Source of the DNA: an uncultured Alistipes sp.
GTDB lineage: Bacteria > Bacteroidota > Bacteroidia > Bacteroidales > Rikenellaceae
Reading direction: 5' to 3'
Length of the DNA stretch: 64,000 nt
NCBI GenBank assembly: GCA_944321185.1
Contig: CALUKH010000003.1
Span: 92,182-156,181, forward strand
Shown one piece after another: positions 15,126-24,293 of this stretch. The notes beneath the pieces are model-generated. The model saw only the letters and a list, made by a program, of their open reading frames with translations, was not told the DNA's origin and made no database searches. The translations under genes and the position numbers were made by a program. Each line of letters starts with the position of its first letter. Within the stretch, counting starts at the first letter, position 1.

Positions 15126-18100
15126 ATGCAAAGTAAAGGTTTCATTAAACTCATCGCGGTCCTTCTGGCCCTCGCATGTGTTTATCAACTCTCGTTCACG
15201 TTCAAGACGCGGAGCGTAGAGAAAAAGGCGGCTCAATACGCCGCCCAGTTCCCCATCGACGAACAGTCGGCGGCCGAACAGCATTATCTGGATTCGATCC
15301 AGAATCAGCCGGTCTACAACCTGGGCTTCAAGAAGTTCACCTACAAGGAGTGCAAGGAGAAGGAGCTGAACCTGGGTCTGGACCTGAAGGGCGGTATGAA
15401 CGTCATGCTGGAGGTGCAGGTCGAGGACGTGGTGAAGGCTCTTGCCGGTGACAGCCAGAACGATCCCGCCTTCCAGCAGGCCATTGCCGAGGCCAACGAG
15501 GCCCTGAAGCAGGGCTCGTCGAACGACTACATCGGCGACTTCGTGAAGGCCTATTCGCGCCTCTCGAACGGACGGCCCCTGGCCGAGATCTTCGTCAGCC
15601 CCGATCGCAAGGACATCACGCTCGAAAGCTCGGATGCCGACGTCGAGAAGCTGCTCAAGCGCGAAACCGAGGCGGCCATCGGCGCTTCGTTCAACGTGCT
15701 GCGCAGCCGTATCGACCACTTCGGCGTGACGCAGCCCAACATCATGCGCCTTCCGAACTCGCACCGCATTCTGGTCGAGCTTCCGGGTGTGAAGGAGCCG
15801 CAGCGTGTGCGCGACCTGCTGCAGGGTACGGCCTCGCTGGAGTTCTGGCTGACGTACGATGCGCGCGAGGTGCTTCCGATGCTGGCTTCGGCCGACAAGC
15901 TCCTCAAGGAGGAGGCTGTCAAGGCCCCTGCCGCTGAAGAGACGGCTGCTGCCGCTGAAACCGCCGCTTCCGAGACGGCCGCTCCGGCTGCCGAAGAGGG
16001 TCTGATCGGTCAGATCGGCGGTGCCGATTCGACGGCCGACATGTCGGTTGCCTCGAGCAACTTCGACCGCGAGCAGAACCCGCTCTTTGCCGTTCTGGAT
16101 CCCAACTATGCCGGGGGTGCCGCCATCGGTGCCGCCTACAAGGCCGACATCGCCACGGTGAACGAATACCTGGCCCGTCCGGAGATCCGCGAACTCTTCC
16201 CGGCCGACATCCTCTTCAAGTGGGGCGTCAAGGGTGACGACCACATCGACGGCCGCTTCTACCTCTATGCCATCAAGGTGACGACGCCCGACGGCAAGGC
16301 TCCGCTCGACGGTTCGGTCGTAACGGACGCCCGCGAGCAGTATGCACAGCGCGGCGCCACGGCCGAAGTCTCGATGACGATGAACGCCGAGGGTACGCAG
16401 GAGTGGGCCCGCATGACGGGCGAGAACATCGGCAAGTGCATCGCCATCGTTCTCGACGGCTACGTCTACTCGGCTCCTCGCGTCAATACGAAGATCGACA
16501 AGGGTCAGTCGCAGATTACGGGCGACTTCACCATCCAGGAGGCTCAGGACCTGGCCAACGTCCTCAATTCGGGTAAGGTTCCGGCTCCGGCGAAGATCAT
16601 CCAGGATACGGTCGTAGGTCCGTCGCTGGGTCAGGAGTCGATCAACGCCGGTATGCTGTCGTTCGTGATCGCCTTCATCCTGGTGCTCCTCTACATGGGT
16701 CTGTTCTACAAGACGGCCGGCTGGATGGCCGACGTGGCACTGCTGACGAACGTCTTCCTGCTGATGGGCGTGCTGGTATCGTTCGGCGCCGTGCTGACGC
16801 TGCCCGGTATCGCCGGTATCGTGCTGACGATGGGTATGGCCGTCGACGCCAACGTGATCATCTACGAACGTATCAAGGAGGAGCTCCGTGACGGCAAGGG
16901 TCTCTCGCTGGCCATCAAGGACGGTTTCTCGAAGGCCTATTCGGCCATCATCGACGGTCAGCTGACCACGATCATCACGGGTATCGTCCTCTTCGTCTTC
17001 GGTACGGGTCCGGTTCAGGGCTTCGCCACGACGCTGATCATCGGTATCATCACGTCGGTCTTCTGCGCCATCTTCATCACGCGTCTGCTGATCGAGTGGA
17101 TCGTCGCCAAGTGGGGCTCGATCTCCTTCTCGTACAAATGGTCGGAGAACTTCCTCAACAATACGCACGTCGACTTCCTGAGCAAGCGCAAGGTCGCCTA
17201 CTGGATCTCCTGCGCACTGATCGTGCTGTCCGTCATTTCGTTCTTCGTGCGCGGTCTGAACCTGGGCGCCGAGTTCACGGGCGGACGTGCCTACGTGGTC
17301 CGCTTCGACAAGGCCGTTTCGGCCGAGCAGGTGCGTGCAAACCTCGAGCAGGCCTTCTCGCAGATTGCCGATGCCGACGCCTCGTCGATCAGCTTCGAGG
17401 TCAAGCAGTACGGCAACGAGAACCAGATGCGTATCGTGACGCAGTACCGTTACGACGATACGTCGGACGAGGCAACGGGCGAGGTCGAGCAGATCATCTA
17501 CGACGCCCTCAAGTCGCTCTACTCGTATGACATCACCTTCAATCAGTTCCGCAACACGCAGACCGATGCCAACGGTATCCTGACGGCCGACAAGATCGGT
17601 CCCTCGATTGCCAAGGACATGACGTGGAACGCCATCTATTCGGTGCTCTTCTCGCTGATCGCCATCGGACTGTACATCACCTTCCGCTTCAAGCGCTGGC
17701 AGTGGGCTACGGGCGCCACGCTGGCCCTGGCCTTCAACGCCCTGCTGATCATCGGTATTTTCTCGATGTTCTACGGCATCCTGCCCTTCAACCTGGAGGT
17801 GAACCAGGCCTTCATCGCGGCCATCCTGACGATCATCGGTTACGCGATCAACGATACGGTGGTTGTCTTCGACCGAATCCGCGAGTACCTGGGCATCTAC
17901 CCGAAGCGCAACCTGAAGGAGAATGTCAACAACGCCATCAACTCGACGCTGTCGCGTACGATCAATACGTCGGGCACGACGCTCGTCACGCTGCTTGCCA
18001 TCTTCTTCTTCGGCGGCGAGACGATCCGCGGCTTCATCTTCGCGCTGATCATCGGTGTGGTAGTCGGTACGGCCGCCACGATCTTCATCGCAACGCCGAT

Positions 18101-18149
18101 CGCCTACGATCTGATGAAGAAGCGCGCCAAGATTGACGAGGAGAAGTAA
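15126..18149 (+). CDS. secDF: Protein translocase subunit SecDF (fused SecD and SecF)
   Basis: 1007 residues. The SecD part has an N-terminal helix, the ELNLGLDLKGGMNVMLEV D1 motif (about residue 77-94), the large P1 periplasmic domain and five helices with VGPSLGQESINAG and GMAVDANVIIYERIKEE (D4). The SecF part begins near residue 665, with GLNLGAEFTGGRAYVVRF (D6) and IGYAINDTVVVFDRIRE. SecDF uses the proton gradient to pull secreted proteins through SecYEG. Fusion of SecD and SecF is the usual form in Bacteroidota. The P1 domain has an Ala/Glu-rich insertion (about residues 260-295), probably a disordered loop. Monocistronic with terminator. Confidence 0.97.
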   Translation: MQSKGFIKLIAVLLALACVYQLSFTFKTRSVEKKAAQYAAQFPIDEQSAAEQHYLDSIQNQPVYNLGFKKFTYKECKEKELNLGLDLKGGMNVMLEVQVEDVVKALAGDSQNDPAFQQAIAEANEALKQGSSNDYIGDFVKAYSRLSNGRPLAEIFVSPDRKDITLESSDADVEKLLKRETEAAIGASFNVLRSRIDHFGVTQPNIMRLPNSHRILVELPGVKEPQRVRDLLQGTASLEFWLTYDAREVLPMLASADKLLKEEAVKAPAAEETAAAAETAASETAAPAAEEGLIGQIGGADSTADMSVASSNFDREQNPLFAVLDPNYAGGAAIGAAYKADIATVNEYLARPEIRELFPADILFKWGVKGDDHIDGRFYLYAIKVTTPDGKAPLDGSVVTDAREQYAQRGATAEVSMTMNAEGTQEWARMTGENIGKCIAIVLDGYVYSAPRVNTKIDKGQSQITGDFTIQEAQDLANVLNSGKVPAPAKIIQDTVVGPSLGQESINAGMLSFVIAFILVLLYMGLFYKTAGWMADVALLTNVFLLMGVLVSFGAVLTLPGIAGIVLTMGMAVDANVIIYERIKEELRDGKGLSLAIKDGFSKAYSAIIDGQLTTIITGIVLFVFGTGPVQGFATTLIIGIITSVFCAIFITRLLIEWIVAKWGSISFSYKWSENFLNNTHVDFLSKRKVAYWISCALIVLSVISFFVRGLNLGAEFTGGRAYVVRFDKAVSAEQVRANLEQAFSQIADADASSISFEVKQYGNENQMRIVTQYRYDDTSDEATGEVEQIIYDALKSLYSYDITFNQFRNTQTDANGILTADKIGPSIAKDMTWNAIYSVLFSLIAIGLYITFRFKRWQWATGATLALAFNALLIIGIFSMFYGILPFNLEVNQAFIAAILTIIGYAINDTVVVFDRIREYLGIYPKRNLKENVNNAINSTLSRTINTSGTTLVTLLAIFFFGGETIRGFIFALIIGVVVGTAATIFIATPIAYDLMKKRAKIDEEK

Positions 18150-18170
18150 TTCTTCGCGCCTGCGCAACAG

Positions 18171-18203
18171 AAGCCGCTCCCGGGTTGCCGGGGGCGGCTT
18201 TTT
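18171..18203 (+). terminator. secDF terminator
   Basis: GCCGCTCCCGG / CCGGGGGCGGC stem followed by five T. Confidence 0.82.
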
Positions 18204-18334
18204 GCGTGGGAGGGGGGGGAGAGAGGTGGGGGGAGAGTCGGACGGGAGCGGGAAGCATTTGGCTGCCGCAGGAGGGCGGTGTGCGGCATGTTTTTTGCGA
18301 CCGGAAGGGTGTATAATTAAAAAGGTACCCCGAA

Positions 18335-18574
18335 ATGGAAGAAAAGAATCATGAAGGCACGCTTACCGTCGCCTTGGAAAACCGGACGTCGCAGATTCCG
18401 TCGATCGCCTATCTGATCGGCGGCGTGGGGGCATTGGCGCTCTCGACGGGATTGATGTTGTGCGGACGCCGCCGCGCGTCGATCGTGGTGGGACAGCTCG
18501 CTTCGCCGCTGCTGATCATGGGCCTCTACAACAAGATGGTCAAGACGCAGGGTCACGATTCGTTCGATCGCTGA
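18335..18574 (+). CDS. Small membrane protein, 79 residues, unknown function
   Basis: The protein has a polar N terminus (about 22 residues), then two hydrophobic helices: IPSIAYLIGGVGALALSTGLMLCG (about 21-44) and SIVVGQLASPLLIMGLYNKMVK (about 49-70), with a basic turn GRRRA between them. This resembles small two-helix membrane proteins common in Bacteroidota genomes, but I cannot name a family. The ATG at 18335 follows an AT-rich TATAATTAAAAAG stretch; no TAnnTTTG box is present, so the promoter type is unclear. A GC-rich hairpin (18594-18634) follows without a T-run. Lies between secDF and tspO. Confidence 0.65.
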   Translation: MEEKNHEGTLTVALENRTSQIPSIAYLIGGVGALALSTGLMLCGRRRASIVVGQLASPLLIMGLYNKMVKTQGHDSFDR

Positions 18575-18650
18575 CGGATTGTCGGACTCGTTTGCCGCCC
18601 GGACCCGGCCGCAGAAAGGCGGGTGCCGGGCGGCTTAAACAAACGGAAAA

Positions 18651-19151
18651 ATGAAACGGACCTGGAAACGAATCGGGGCGTGCGTGTTGCTCACGCTGGT
18701 GTGTTTTACCGTCGGGGGACTTTCGTCGTGGTTGCAGGGGGCGTCGCTCGCGGAGTGGTACCCGCTGCTGGCCAAGTCGCCGCTGACGCCTCCGGCCCTG
18801 GCTTTCCCCGTGGCGTGGAGCCTGTTGTACCTCTGCATTGGCATCTCGGGCGGGCTGGTGATGACCTCGGAGCGGATTCCGCGGGTGGAACGCCGACGGA
18901 CGATGCGTCTCTGGACGGCCCAGCTGGCCTTCAACTTCGGGTGGAGCCTGCTCTTCTTTGCGTTGCGGAATCCGCTGCTGGGGCTGCTCGACATCGTGGC
19001 CCTCGACCTGCTGGTGGTGCTTTACCTCGTGCGGACGTGGCGACAGCACGAACGGACGGCCGCCTGGCTTTTCATGCCCTATCTGGTGTGGATCCTCTTC
19101 GCCACCTATCTCAACGGCTACATCCTGGCGGCGAACGGCACGGGTTTCTGA
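18651..19151 (+). CDS. tspO: TspO/MBR family protein (tryptophan-rich sensory protein)
   Basis: 166 residues, five predicted membrane helices. Family signatures are present: WYPLLAKSPLTPPALAFPVAWSLLYLCIGIS (the W.P..P...F...W..LY conserved block, residues about 36-66), LWTAQLAFNFGWSLLFFALRNPLLG (about 91-115) and MPYLVWILFATYLNGYILAANG at the end. TspO proteins bind tetrapyrroles and cholesterol-like ligands and influence porphyrin and stress responses. The symbol is applied by family; the physiological role in anaerobic Bacteroidota is unknown. The gene could be co-transcribed with the small membrane protein 76 bases upstream. Confidence 0.9.
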   Translation: MKRTWKRIGACVLLTLVCFTVGGLSSWLQGASLAEWYPLLAKSPLTPPALAFPVAWSLLYLCIGISGGLVMTSERIPRVERRRTMRLWTAQLAFNFGWSLLFFALRNPLLGLLDIVALDLLVVLYLVRTWRQHERTAAWLFMPYLVWILFATYLNGYILAANGTGF

Positions 19152-19179
19152 TGCGATCGGCCGCGGCGGCGGATTGCCG

Positions 19180-19210
19180 TTGCCAATTTGGCATTTATTT
19201 TTTACCTTTG
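19180..19210 (+). promoter_or_regulatory. Promoter of the ybbR-like/coaE/folP/lolD run
   Basis: TTG (19180-19182), 20-base spacer, TACCTTTG (19203-19210); 22 bases before the ATG at 19233. Confidence 0.72.
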
Positions 19211-19232
19211 TCGACAAGATAGAGGTCAGACT

Positions 19233-19631
19233 ATGGAAAATCTGCTGCATGGAATGCGACGTTACGTATCGCCGGTCTTTCTGGCGCTGCTCGTAGCGTC
19301 GTTCATTCTTTGGTACATCGCCAAATTGAGCTATACCTATACGACGGACCAGACCGTGCGGGTGAGCATCGACGGCCAGCCCATCGAGGTGACGTGCGTG
19401 GTCGAAGGGATCGGCACGAACCTGTTCGGTTATAGGGTCTACATGAACAAACGGCTCCGGATTCCGCTTGCGGAACTGCGGACTACCCCCTCGCAGGAGA
19501 AGGGTCACGAAGGCAAACTGATCATCGATCCGCAGTCGTTGCAGGATGCACTGGCCCCGCGTTTCAGCGACATCAAGATCATCTCGATCAAACACATCCC
19601 GGAGATCGACCAACCCCAGTCGGAATCATGA
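19233..19631 (+). CDS. YbbR-like domain protein, single domain (CdaR-related)
   Basis: 132 residues. One N-terminal membrane helix (YVSPVFLALLVASFILWYIAKLS, about 11-33), then a single beta-rich YbbR-type domain: TDQTVRVSIDGQPIEVTCVVEGIGTNLFGYRVY...LIIDPQSLQDALAPRFSDIKIISI. YbbR/CdaR proteins of Firmicutes have several such repeats and regulate the diadenylate cyclase CdaA from the extracytoplasmic side. Here there is one repeat, and the cyclase gene lies elsewhere in the window (5126-5929). The TGA stop overlaps the ATG of coaE (ATGA), implying translational coupling. Similarity to YbbR is by pattern, so moderate confidence. Confidence 0.7.
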   Translation: MENLLHGMRRYVSPVFLALLVASFILWYIAKLSYTYTTDQTVRVSIDGQPIEVTCVVEGIGTNLFGYRVYMNKRLRIPLAELRTTPSQEKGHEGKLIIDPQSLQDALAPRFSDIKIISIKHIPEIDQPQSES

Positions 19632-20230
19632 TGAAGGTGGGCATAACGGGTGGAATCGGCAGCGGCAAGAGTACCGTGTGCCGTCTTTTCCGGCAGCGGG
19701 GCGTGGCGGTCTACGATTCGGACAGCGAGGCCAAGCGGCTGATGACCGACGATGAGTCGCTGCGGCGGCAGATCGCGGCCCGATTCGGCGAGGAGGCCTA
19801 TGCCGGCGGCGTGTTGAACCGGAGCTACTTGGCATCGAGGGTCTTCACGGATCCGCAGGCGCTGGCCGATCTGAACGCTCTGGTCCATCCGGCCGTCATG
19901 GCCGATTTTGCGGCGTGGGCCGAACGCCAGACGGGGGCTTACGTCGTGCTGGAGAGTGCGATCCTCTTCGAAGCGGGGCTGGAACACTCGGTGGACCGGA
20001 CGGTTGCGGTGGTGGCGCCGCTCGAGTTGCGTCTCGAACGCACGTGCCGCCGCGACGGTTGCGACCGCGAGGCGGTGCGCCGCCGCATGGCTGCCCAGCT
20101 GGATGACGACACGCTGCGCGAACGGGCCGATTACTGCGTGGTGAACATCCTCGAGGAGGATCTCGAACCGACCGTAGCCGAATTGGACCGCCGTTTTACG
20201 CTCGAATCCCGATCTCGACATGACGCTTGA
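19628..20230 (+). CDS. coaE: Dephospho-CoA kinase
   Basis: 200 residues. Catalyses the last step of CoA synthesis, phosphorylation of dephospho-CoA at the 3' hydroxyl. Walker A is at VGITGGIGSGKSTV (residues 4-17), followed by VYDSDSEAKRLM with the substrate-binding Asp pair, the ALADLNALVHPAVM lid helix, VVLESAILFEAGLE and a C-terminal R-x-x-R-containing helix. All family motifs are intact. Two ATGs overlap the ybbR-like stop (19628 and 19631). Its 3' end overlaps folP by 11 bases. Confidence 0.95.
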   Translation: MMKVGITGGIGSGKSTVCRLFRQRGVAVYDSDSEAKRLMTDDESLRRQIAARFGEEAYAGGVLNRSYLASRVFTDPQALADLNALVHPAVMADFAAWAERQTGAYVVLESAILFEAGLEHSVDRTVAVVAPLELRLERTCRRDGCDREAVRRRMAAQLDDDTLRERADYCVVNILEEDLEPTVAELDRRFTLESRSRHDA

Positions 20231-21035
20231 TCTGACTGAACCCCGCGTGATGGCGATTCTGAACGTCACGCCCGATTCGTTCTATGCCGGCAGCCGTATG
20301 CCGGATCGTGCGGATGTCGAACGCCGCGTGCGCGAGGCCCTCGACGAGGGTGCTTCGATGATCGACGTGGGCGGTTATTCGTCGCGTCCGGGTGCCGACG
20401 AGGTCCCGGTCGAGGAGGAGTGGCGCCGCGTGGCACTCGGGGTGGAGACGGTGCGGCGGATAGCCCCCGGAATGACAGTGTCGGTCGACACGTTCCGCAG
20501 CGAGGTGATCCGTCGCACGGTCAGCGAGTTCGGCGAGGTGGTCGTCAATGACATCTCGGCCGGCGAACTCGATCCGGGAATGTTGCCGCTGGTGGCGGCG
20601 TATGACCTTCCCTATGTGGCGATGCACATGAAGGGGACGCCGCAGACGATGCAGTCGCAGACCGACTACCGGCGTGACATCACTACGGAGGTGGTCGATT
20701 ATTTCCGTGGGCGGGTGGCCGCGATGATCGCCGCCGGAATCCGCCGCGAACGGATCATCCTCGATCCGGGCTTCGGCTTCGCCAAGACCGCTGAGCAGAA
20801 TTTCTCGCTGCTGGCCGGCCTGCACCGGCTGTGCAACGAGGGGTTCCCGGTGCTGGCGGGGCTGTCACGCAAGTCGATGATCTACCGCACGTTGGGCTGT
20901 ACACCGGCCGAATCGCTGGCCGGGACGGTTGCCCTGGAGTGGGAGTGCCTGCGTCAGGGGGCGCGCATCCTGCGGGTCCACGACGTGCGTGAGGCCGTCG
21001 ATACGGTCAAACTGTTCAATGCTTTCCGATCATGA
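20220..21035 (+). CDS. folP: Dihydropteroate synthase
   Basis: 271 residues. Condenses p-aminobenzoate with dihydropterin pyrophosphate in folate synthesis; target of sulfonamides. Visible motifs: [15 protein letters not shown] (residues 11-25, first loop), [14 protein letters not shown] (about 49-62, equivalent to GGESTRPG; Tyr-Ser replaces Glu-Ser/Thr, a common Bacteroidota form), [27 protein letters not shown] and [12 protein letters not shown]; near the C terminus LAGLSRKSM and [12 protein letters not shown]. It overlaps coaE and its TGA overlaps the lolD ATG, so the four genes are tightly coupled. Confidence 0.95.
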   Translation: MTLDLTEPRVMAILNVTPDSFYAGSRMPDRADVERRVREALDEGASMIDVGGYSSRPGADEVPVEEEWRRVALGVETVRRIAPGMTVSVDTFRSEVIRRTVSEFGEVVVNDISAGELDPGMLPLVAAYDLPYVAMHMKGTPQTMQSQTDYRRDITTEVVDYFRGRVAAMIAAGIRRERIILDPGFGFAKTAEQNFSLLAGLHRLCNEGFPVLAGLSRKSMIYRTLGCTPAESLAGTVALEWECLRQGARILRVHDVREAVDTVKLFNAFRS

Positions 21036-21688
21036 TACGGGTAACGGACATACACAAGAGTTTCGGCACGCTGGAGGTGCTGCGGGGCGTTACGCTGGAG
21101 GTGGCACCGCGCGAAGTGGTCTCGATCGTCGGCGCGAGCGGCGCGGGCAAGACGACGCTGCTGCAGATCATCGGCACGCTGTCGCGCCCCGACTCGGGAC
21201 GGGTCGAAATCGACGGTCGCGACGTCTTTGCACTCAACGACAAGGAGTTGTCGCGCTTCCGCAACGAGCGGATTGGCTTCGTCTTTCAGTTCCACCACCT
21301 GCTGGCCGAGTTCACGGCCTTCGAGAATGTCTGCCTTCCGGGGCTGATCGGCCATCGCCCGCGTGTGGAGGTCGAGCGCCGGGCCGGTGAACTGCTCGAT
21401 CTGATGGGGCTTTCGGCCCGCCGCGACCACAAGCCCGGCCAGTTGTCGGGCGGCGAGCAGCAGCGTGTGGCCATTGCACGGGCACTGATCAATTCGCCGG
21501 CGGTGCTGTTGGCCGACGAACCTTCGGGCAACCTCGATTCGCACAACCGCGACGAAATCCACCGCCTCTTCTTCGAACTGCGCGACCGGTTGGGGCAGAC
21601 GACCATTCTGGTGACTCACGACGAAAATCTGGCCTCGATGGCCGACCGCAAGATCACGATGTCCGACGGCATGATCCTCGAACCCTGA
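21032..21688 (+). CDS. lolD: ABC transporter ATP-binding protein, LolD-type
   Basis: 218 residues. Walker [13 protein letters not shown] (about 35-46), Q-loop [17 protein letters not shown], signature [15 protein letters not shown], Walker [13 protein letters not shown] and switch His in [10 protein letters not shown]. The whole pattern, including [11 protein letters not shown] and EPSGNLDS, is that of LolD, the ATPase that releases outer-membrane lipoproteins from LolCE. No permease gene is adjacent, as is frequent in Bacteroidota where LolCE-like permeases lie elsewhere; assignment to LolD versus another MacB-type exporter ATPase is therefore by sequence character only. Confidence 0.85.
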   Translation: MIRVTDIHKSFGTLEVLRGVTLEVAPREVVSIVGASGAGKTTLLQIIGTLSRPDSGRVEIDGRDVFALNDKELSRFRNERIGFVFQFHHLLAEFTAFENVCLPGLIGHRPRVEVERRAGELLDLMGLSARRDHKPGQLSGGEQQRVAIARALINSPAVLLADEPSGNLDSHNRDEIHRLFFELRDRLGQTTILVTHDENLASMADRKITMSDGMILEP

Positions 21689-21771
21689 TCCCGTGAGGCC
21701 GTCCGGCGCGGAATCGCGGCTTCGATCGGCCGGCTCGGCCTGTCGGGGTACGGACGACTGTTTGTAGAAAA

Positions 21772-22566
21772 ATGATGGAACCTGCTCTGCTCAAGGAACT
21801 TCTCGAAACACTTTACGACCGTTACAACCGGCCGGAATTCATCGCCGACGATCCGATTGCGGTGCCTCACCGCTTTACGGAGCAGTCCGATCGCGAGATT
21901 GCGGGCTTTCTGGCGGCGACGATCGCCTGGGGCAACCGCCGCTCGATCGTCCGCAATGGCCACCGCATGATGCTGCTGATGGACAACGCCCCGGCGGATT
22001 TCGTGCGCCATGCCTCGCCGCACGAACTGGCCCAGTTGGCTTCGTTCGCCCACCGAACCTTCAACGGTGACGATCTGCGTGATTTCGTCGTGGCGCTGCG
22101 CGGCATCATGACACAATACGGAGGGATCGGCGCCTTTTTCGAACAGCGCTACGAGGTGCTGCATGATCTGCGGCCCGTGCTGGCAGAGTTCCGGCGGGCG
22201 TTTTTTGCCGGGCCCCATGCGCCGCGGTGCGAGAAGCACCTCTCGTCGATCGAGCGGGGCGCCGCCTGCAAGCGCCTGTGCATGTATCTGCGGTGGATGG
22301 TCCGCCGCGACGACCGGGGTGTCGATTTCGGTCTCTGGCGCCGTATTCCGATGTCGGCCCTCTACCTGCCGCTGGATCTCCATGTCGGCGTGACGGGCCG
22401 GGCGCTGGGGCTGCTGACGAGGCGTCAGAACGACTGGCGGGCCGTCGAGCAGATCACCGCCCGGCTTCGCGAATTCGATGCGGAGGATCCCGTACGCTAT
22501 GACTTTTCGCTCTTCGGAGCCGGAATGGACGGATATTTCAAGGACGATGATGGATCAATCGGTTGA
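21772..22566 (+). CDS. TIGR02757 family protein (DUF2400), unknown function
   Basis: 264 residues. The protein follows the TIGR02757 pattern: LLETLYDRYNRPEFIADDPIAVPHRFTEQSDREIAGFLAATIAWGNRRSI near the N terminus, GAACKRLCMYLRWMVRRDDRGVDFGLW in the middle, and LDLHVGVTGRALGLLTRRQNDWRAVEQITARLREFDAEDPVRYDFSLFGAG at the end. These helical segments resemble a helix-hairpin-helix DNA glycosylase fold, but family function has not been established to my knowledge. Starts with two consecutive ATGs (21772, 21775). Its 3' end overlaps the following methyltransferase by 20 bases. Confidence 0.88.
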   Translation: MMEPALLKELLETLYDRYNRPEFIADDPIAVPHRFTEQSDREIAGFLAATIAWGNRRSIVRNGHRMMLLMDNAPADFVRHASPHELAQLASFAHRTFNGDDLRDFVVALRGIMTQYGGIGAFFEQRYEVLHDLRPVLAEFRRAFFAGPHAPRCEKHLSSIERGAACKRLCMYLRWMVRRDDRGVDFGLWRRIPMSALYLPLDLHVGVTGRALGLLTRRQNDWRAVEQITARLREFDAEDPVRYDFSLFGAGMDGYFKDDDGSIG

Positions 22567-23299
22567 ACGCCTCGAGGGGGCCTTTCGTTTCAAACGCTTC
22601 ACGATCCGGCAGGACCGCTGCCCGATGAAGGTCGGGACCGACGGCGTGCTGCTCGGGGCCTGGGCCGAGGTGCGGCCCGACGACCGGCAGATCCTCGACA
22701 TCGGCACCGGCACGGGGCTCATTGCCGTGATGCTGGCCCAGCGCAGTGCGCAGGCCCGCGTGACGGGCGTCGACATCGACGATGTCTCGCAGGCCCGCGA
22801 AAATGCCGATGCCTCGCCCTGGGGCGACCGGCTGCACTTCGTACAGACGCCCGTCCAGGAGTTCCGGCCGACGGAACGCTTCGATCTGATCGTTTCGAAT
22901 CCTCCGTTCTATGTCGATTCGCTGACCAGTCCCGACCTCGGACGCACGACGGCTCGTCATGCGGTTCATCTTTCCTACGGGGAGCTGATCGATGCGGTGG
23001 TGCGTCTGCTGGCGCCTGAAGGTCGCTTTGCCGTGGTGCTGCCCGTGGCCGAGGCCCGGCATTTCCGGACGCTGGCGGTCGACCGTCTCCGGTTGACGCG
23101 TCTGACGGAGGTGCGTACCACGCCCCGTCGCGGAGCCCGGCGCGTGCTGATGTCCTTCGTAGCGGGAGGCGGTGCCGCTCAGCCGAGTGTGGAGGAGACG
23201 TCGCCGCTGCTCGACCAGTTGGTGATCGGTACGGGCGAGCACGAGTGTTATACGCCCGAATACCGGGCCCTGACCCGGGATTTTTACCTGAAATTTTGA
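22547..23299 (+). CDS. trmN6: tRNA1(Val) (adenine(37)-N6)-methyltransferase, TrmN6/YfiC-like
   Basis: 250 residues. Class I SAM-dependent methyltransferase: motif I LDIGTGTGLIAVMLAQ (about 47-62), acidic VTGVDIDDVSQARENA, and the N6-adenine signature NPPFYVDS (about 122-129). The N terminus FRFKRFTIRQDRCPMKVGTDGVLLGAW is the conserved substrate-facing motif of the YfiC family, which methylates A37 of tRNA1(Val). Start chosen at the first of two adjacent ATGs overlapping the upstream gene by 20 bases; an ATG further upstream would extend it into unrelated residues. Confidence 0.88.
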   Translation: MMDQSVERLEGAFRFKRFTIRQDRCPMKVGTDGVLLGAWAEVRPDDRQILDIGTGTGLIAVMLAQRSAQARVTGVDIDDVSQARENADASPWGDRLHFVQTPVQEFRPTERFDLIVSNPPFYVDSLTSPDLGRTTARHAVHLSYGELIDAVVRLLAPEGRFAVVLPVAEARHFRTLAVDRLRLTRLTEVRTTPRRGARRVLMSFVAGGGAAQPSVEETSPLLDQLVIGTGEHECYTPEYRALTRDFYLKF

Positions 23300-23325
23300 C
23301 GTCACGCGAAAAAACGCTACATTTG
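23295..23325 (+). promoter_or_regulatory. Promoter of the DUF4831 gene
   Basis: TTTG at 23295-23298, which overlaps the upstream stop codon, a 19-base spacer, then TACATTTG at 23318-23325; 30 bases before the ATG. Confidence 0.75.
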
Positions 23326-23355
23326 TTCTTCGACAGCATCAAATTGATTCAGACC

Positions 23356-24252
23356 ATGAAATACCAACTTCTGGCGCTGGCCCTGCTGCTTGCGGGCGGC
23401 GCTGCGGCACAAAATCCATACATCGCCCTGCAGGGTGCCACCGAAACCGTCGAGGGAATCCGCATCTCGCAGCCGCGGACGATTCTGGCGGTGGACGTCA
23501 CCGTCGAATGCGACCGTACATTGGCGGGTCCCTATGCGCGTTATGCGCAGAAGTTCCTTGGCGTGCGACCCTCGCTGGCCGACAAGACGACGTGGAGCAT
23601 CTCCGGCGCCCGGATCGCCCTGCTCGACGCGTCGACCTGTCTGAATGCTACGGCTCCGGCCGCCGCTACAACCCGCGTACAGAGCTACGCCGCTACGGAG
23701 GAGGAGTTTGCCCGGCTGCAGCCCGACAAACTCGACATGACGACCCTTTCGCTTGAGGATGCGGCGCGTGCGGCCGCCGAGCGGATCTTTTCGCTGCGTC
23801 GTCACCGGCTGGATCTCATCACCGGTGAGGCGGGTGAGAATGTCTTCGGCGGGGGGCTGGATGCTGCTCTGGAGGAAATCGACCGCCAGGAGCAGAGCTA
23901 TCTGGAGCTCTTCCTCGGCAAACATATCATTTCGACCTCCACGCGCCGGTATGTGGTCTATCCGCAGTCGGACAAGAATCAGTATATCGTCTGCCGTTTC
24001 AGTCCGGCGGCGGGCCTGCTTCCGGACAGCGATCTCTCGGGAGACATCGTCCTGTTGCAGATCGAACCCTCGGGTGCTCCGGCCGGTGCCGGAATCGAGG
24101 CCGGTCCCAAGGAGTCGAATGTCGTGCAGTGCCGGGTGGCCGATCCGTCGACCTGTACGGTCCTCTGCGGCGGTCGCGAATATGCGCGTACGGTCCTTCC
24201 CGTCTTCGAGTTCGGACGCACGATCAACGTGGCTCTGCCGCGCCGCAAATAA
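23356..24252 (+). CDS. DUF4831 family exported protein
   Basis: 298 residues. A signal peptide MKYQLLALALLLAGGAAAQ is followed by a pattern typical of DUF4831 proteins of Bacteroidota: an early ILAVDVTVECDRTLAGPYARYAQKFLG, then LSLEDAARAAAERIFSLRRHRLDLITGEAGENVFGGGLDAALEEIDRQEQSYLELFLGK (about 135-195), and strand-rich sequence after it. No catalytic motif is visible; role unknown, cell envelope location inferred. The start was set at 23356 because the longer frame contains the promoter and lacks a signal. The AlkD-like gene follows after 41 bases and may share the transcript. Confidence 0.75.
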   Translation: MKYQLLALALLLAGGAAAQNPYIALQGATETVEGIRISQPRTILAVDVTVECDRTLAGPYARYAQKFLGVRPSLADKTTWSISGARIALLDASTCLNATAPAAATTRVQSYAATEEEFARLQPDKLDMTTLSLEDAARAAAERIFSLRRHRLDLITGEAGENVFGGGLDAALEEIDRQEQSYLELFLGKHIISTSTRRYVVYPQSDKNQYIVCRFSPAAGLLPDSDLSGDIVLLQIEPSGAPAGAGIEAGPKESNVVQCRVADPSTCTVLCGGREYARTVLPVFEFGRTINVALPRRK

Positions 24253-24293
24253 CTCAGGTGGCGGTTTCTTCCCGGACGAAAACGATCTCGACG

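Noticed and set aside
13677-18167. 1496-codon open frame antisense to dnaK-secDF region
   Set aside because: It mirrors secDF and neighbouring genes codon by codon; high-GC codon bias removes stops from the antisense frame. The translation has no domain character and secDF is certain.
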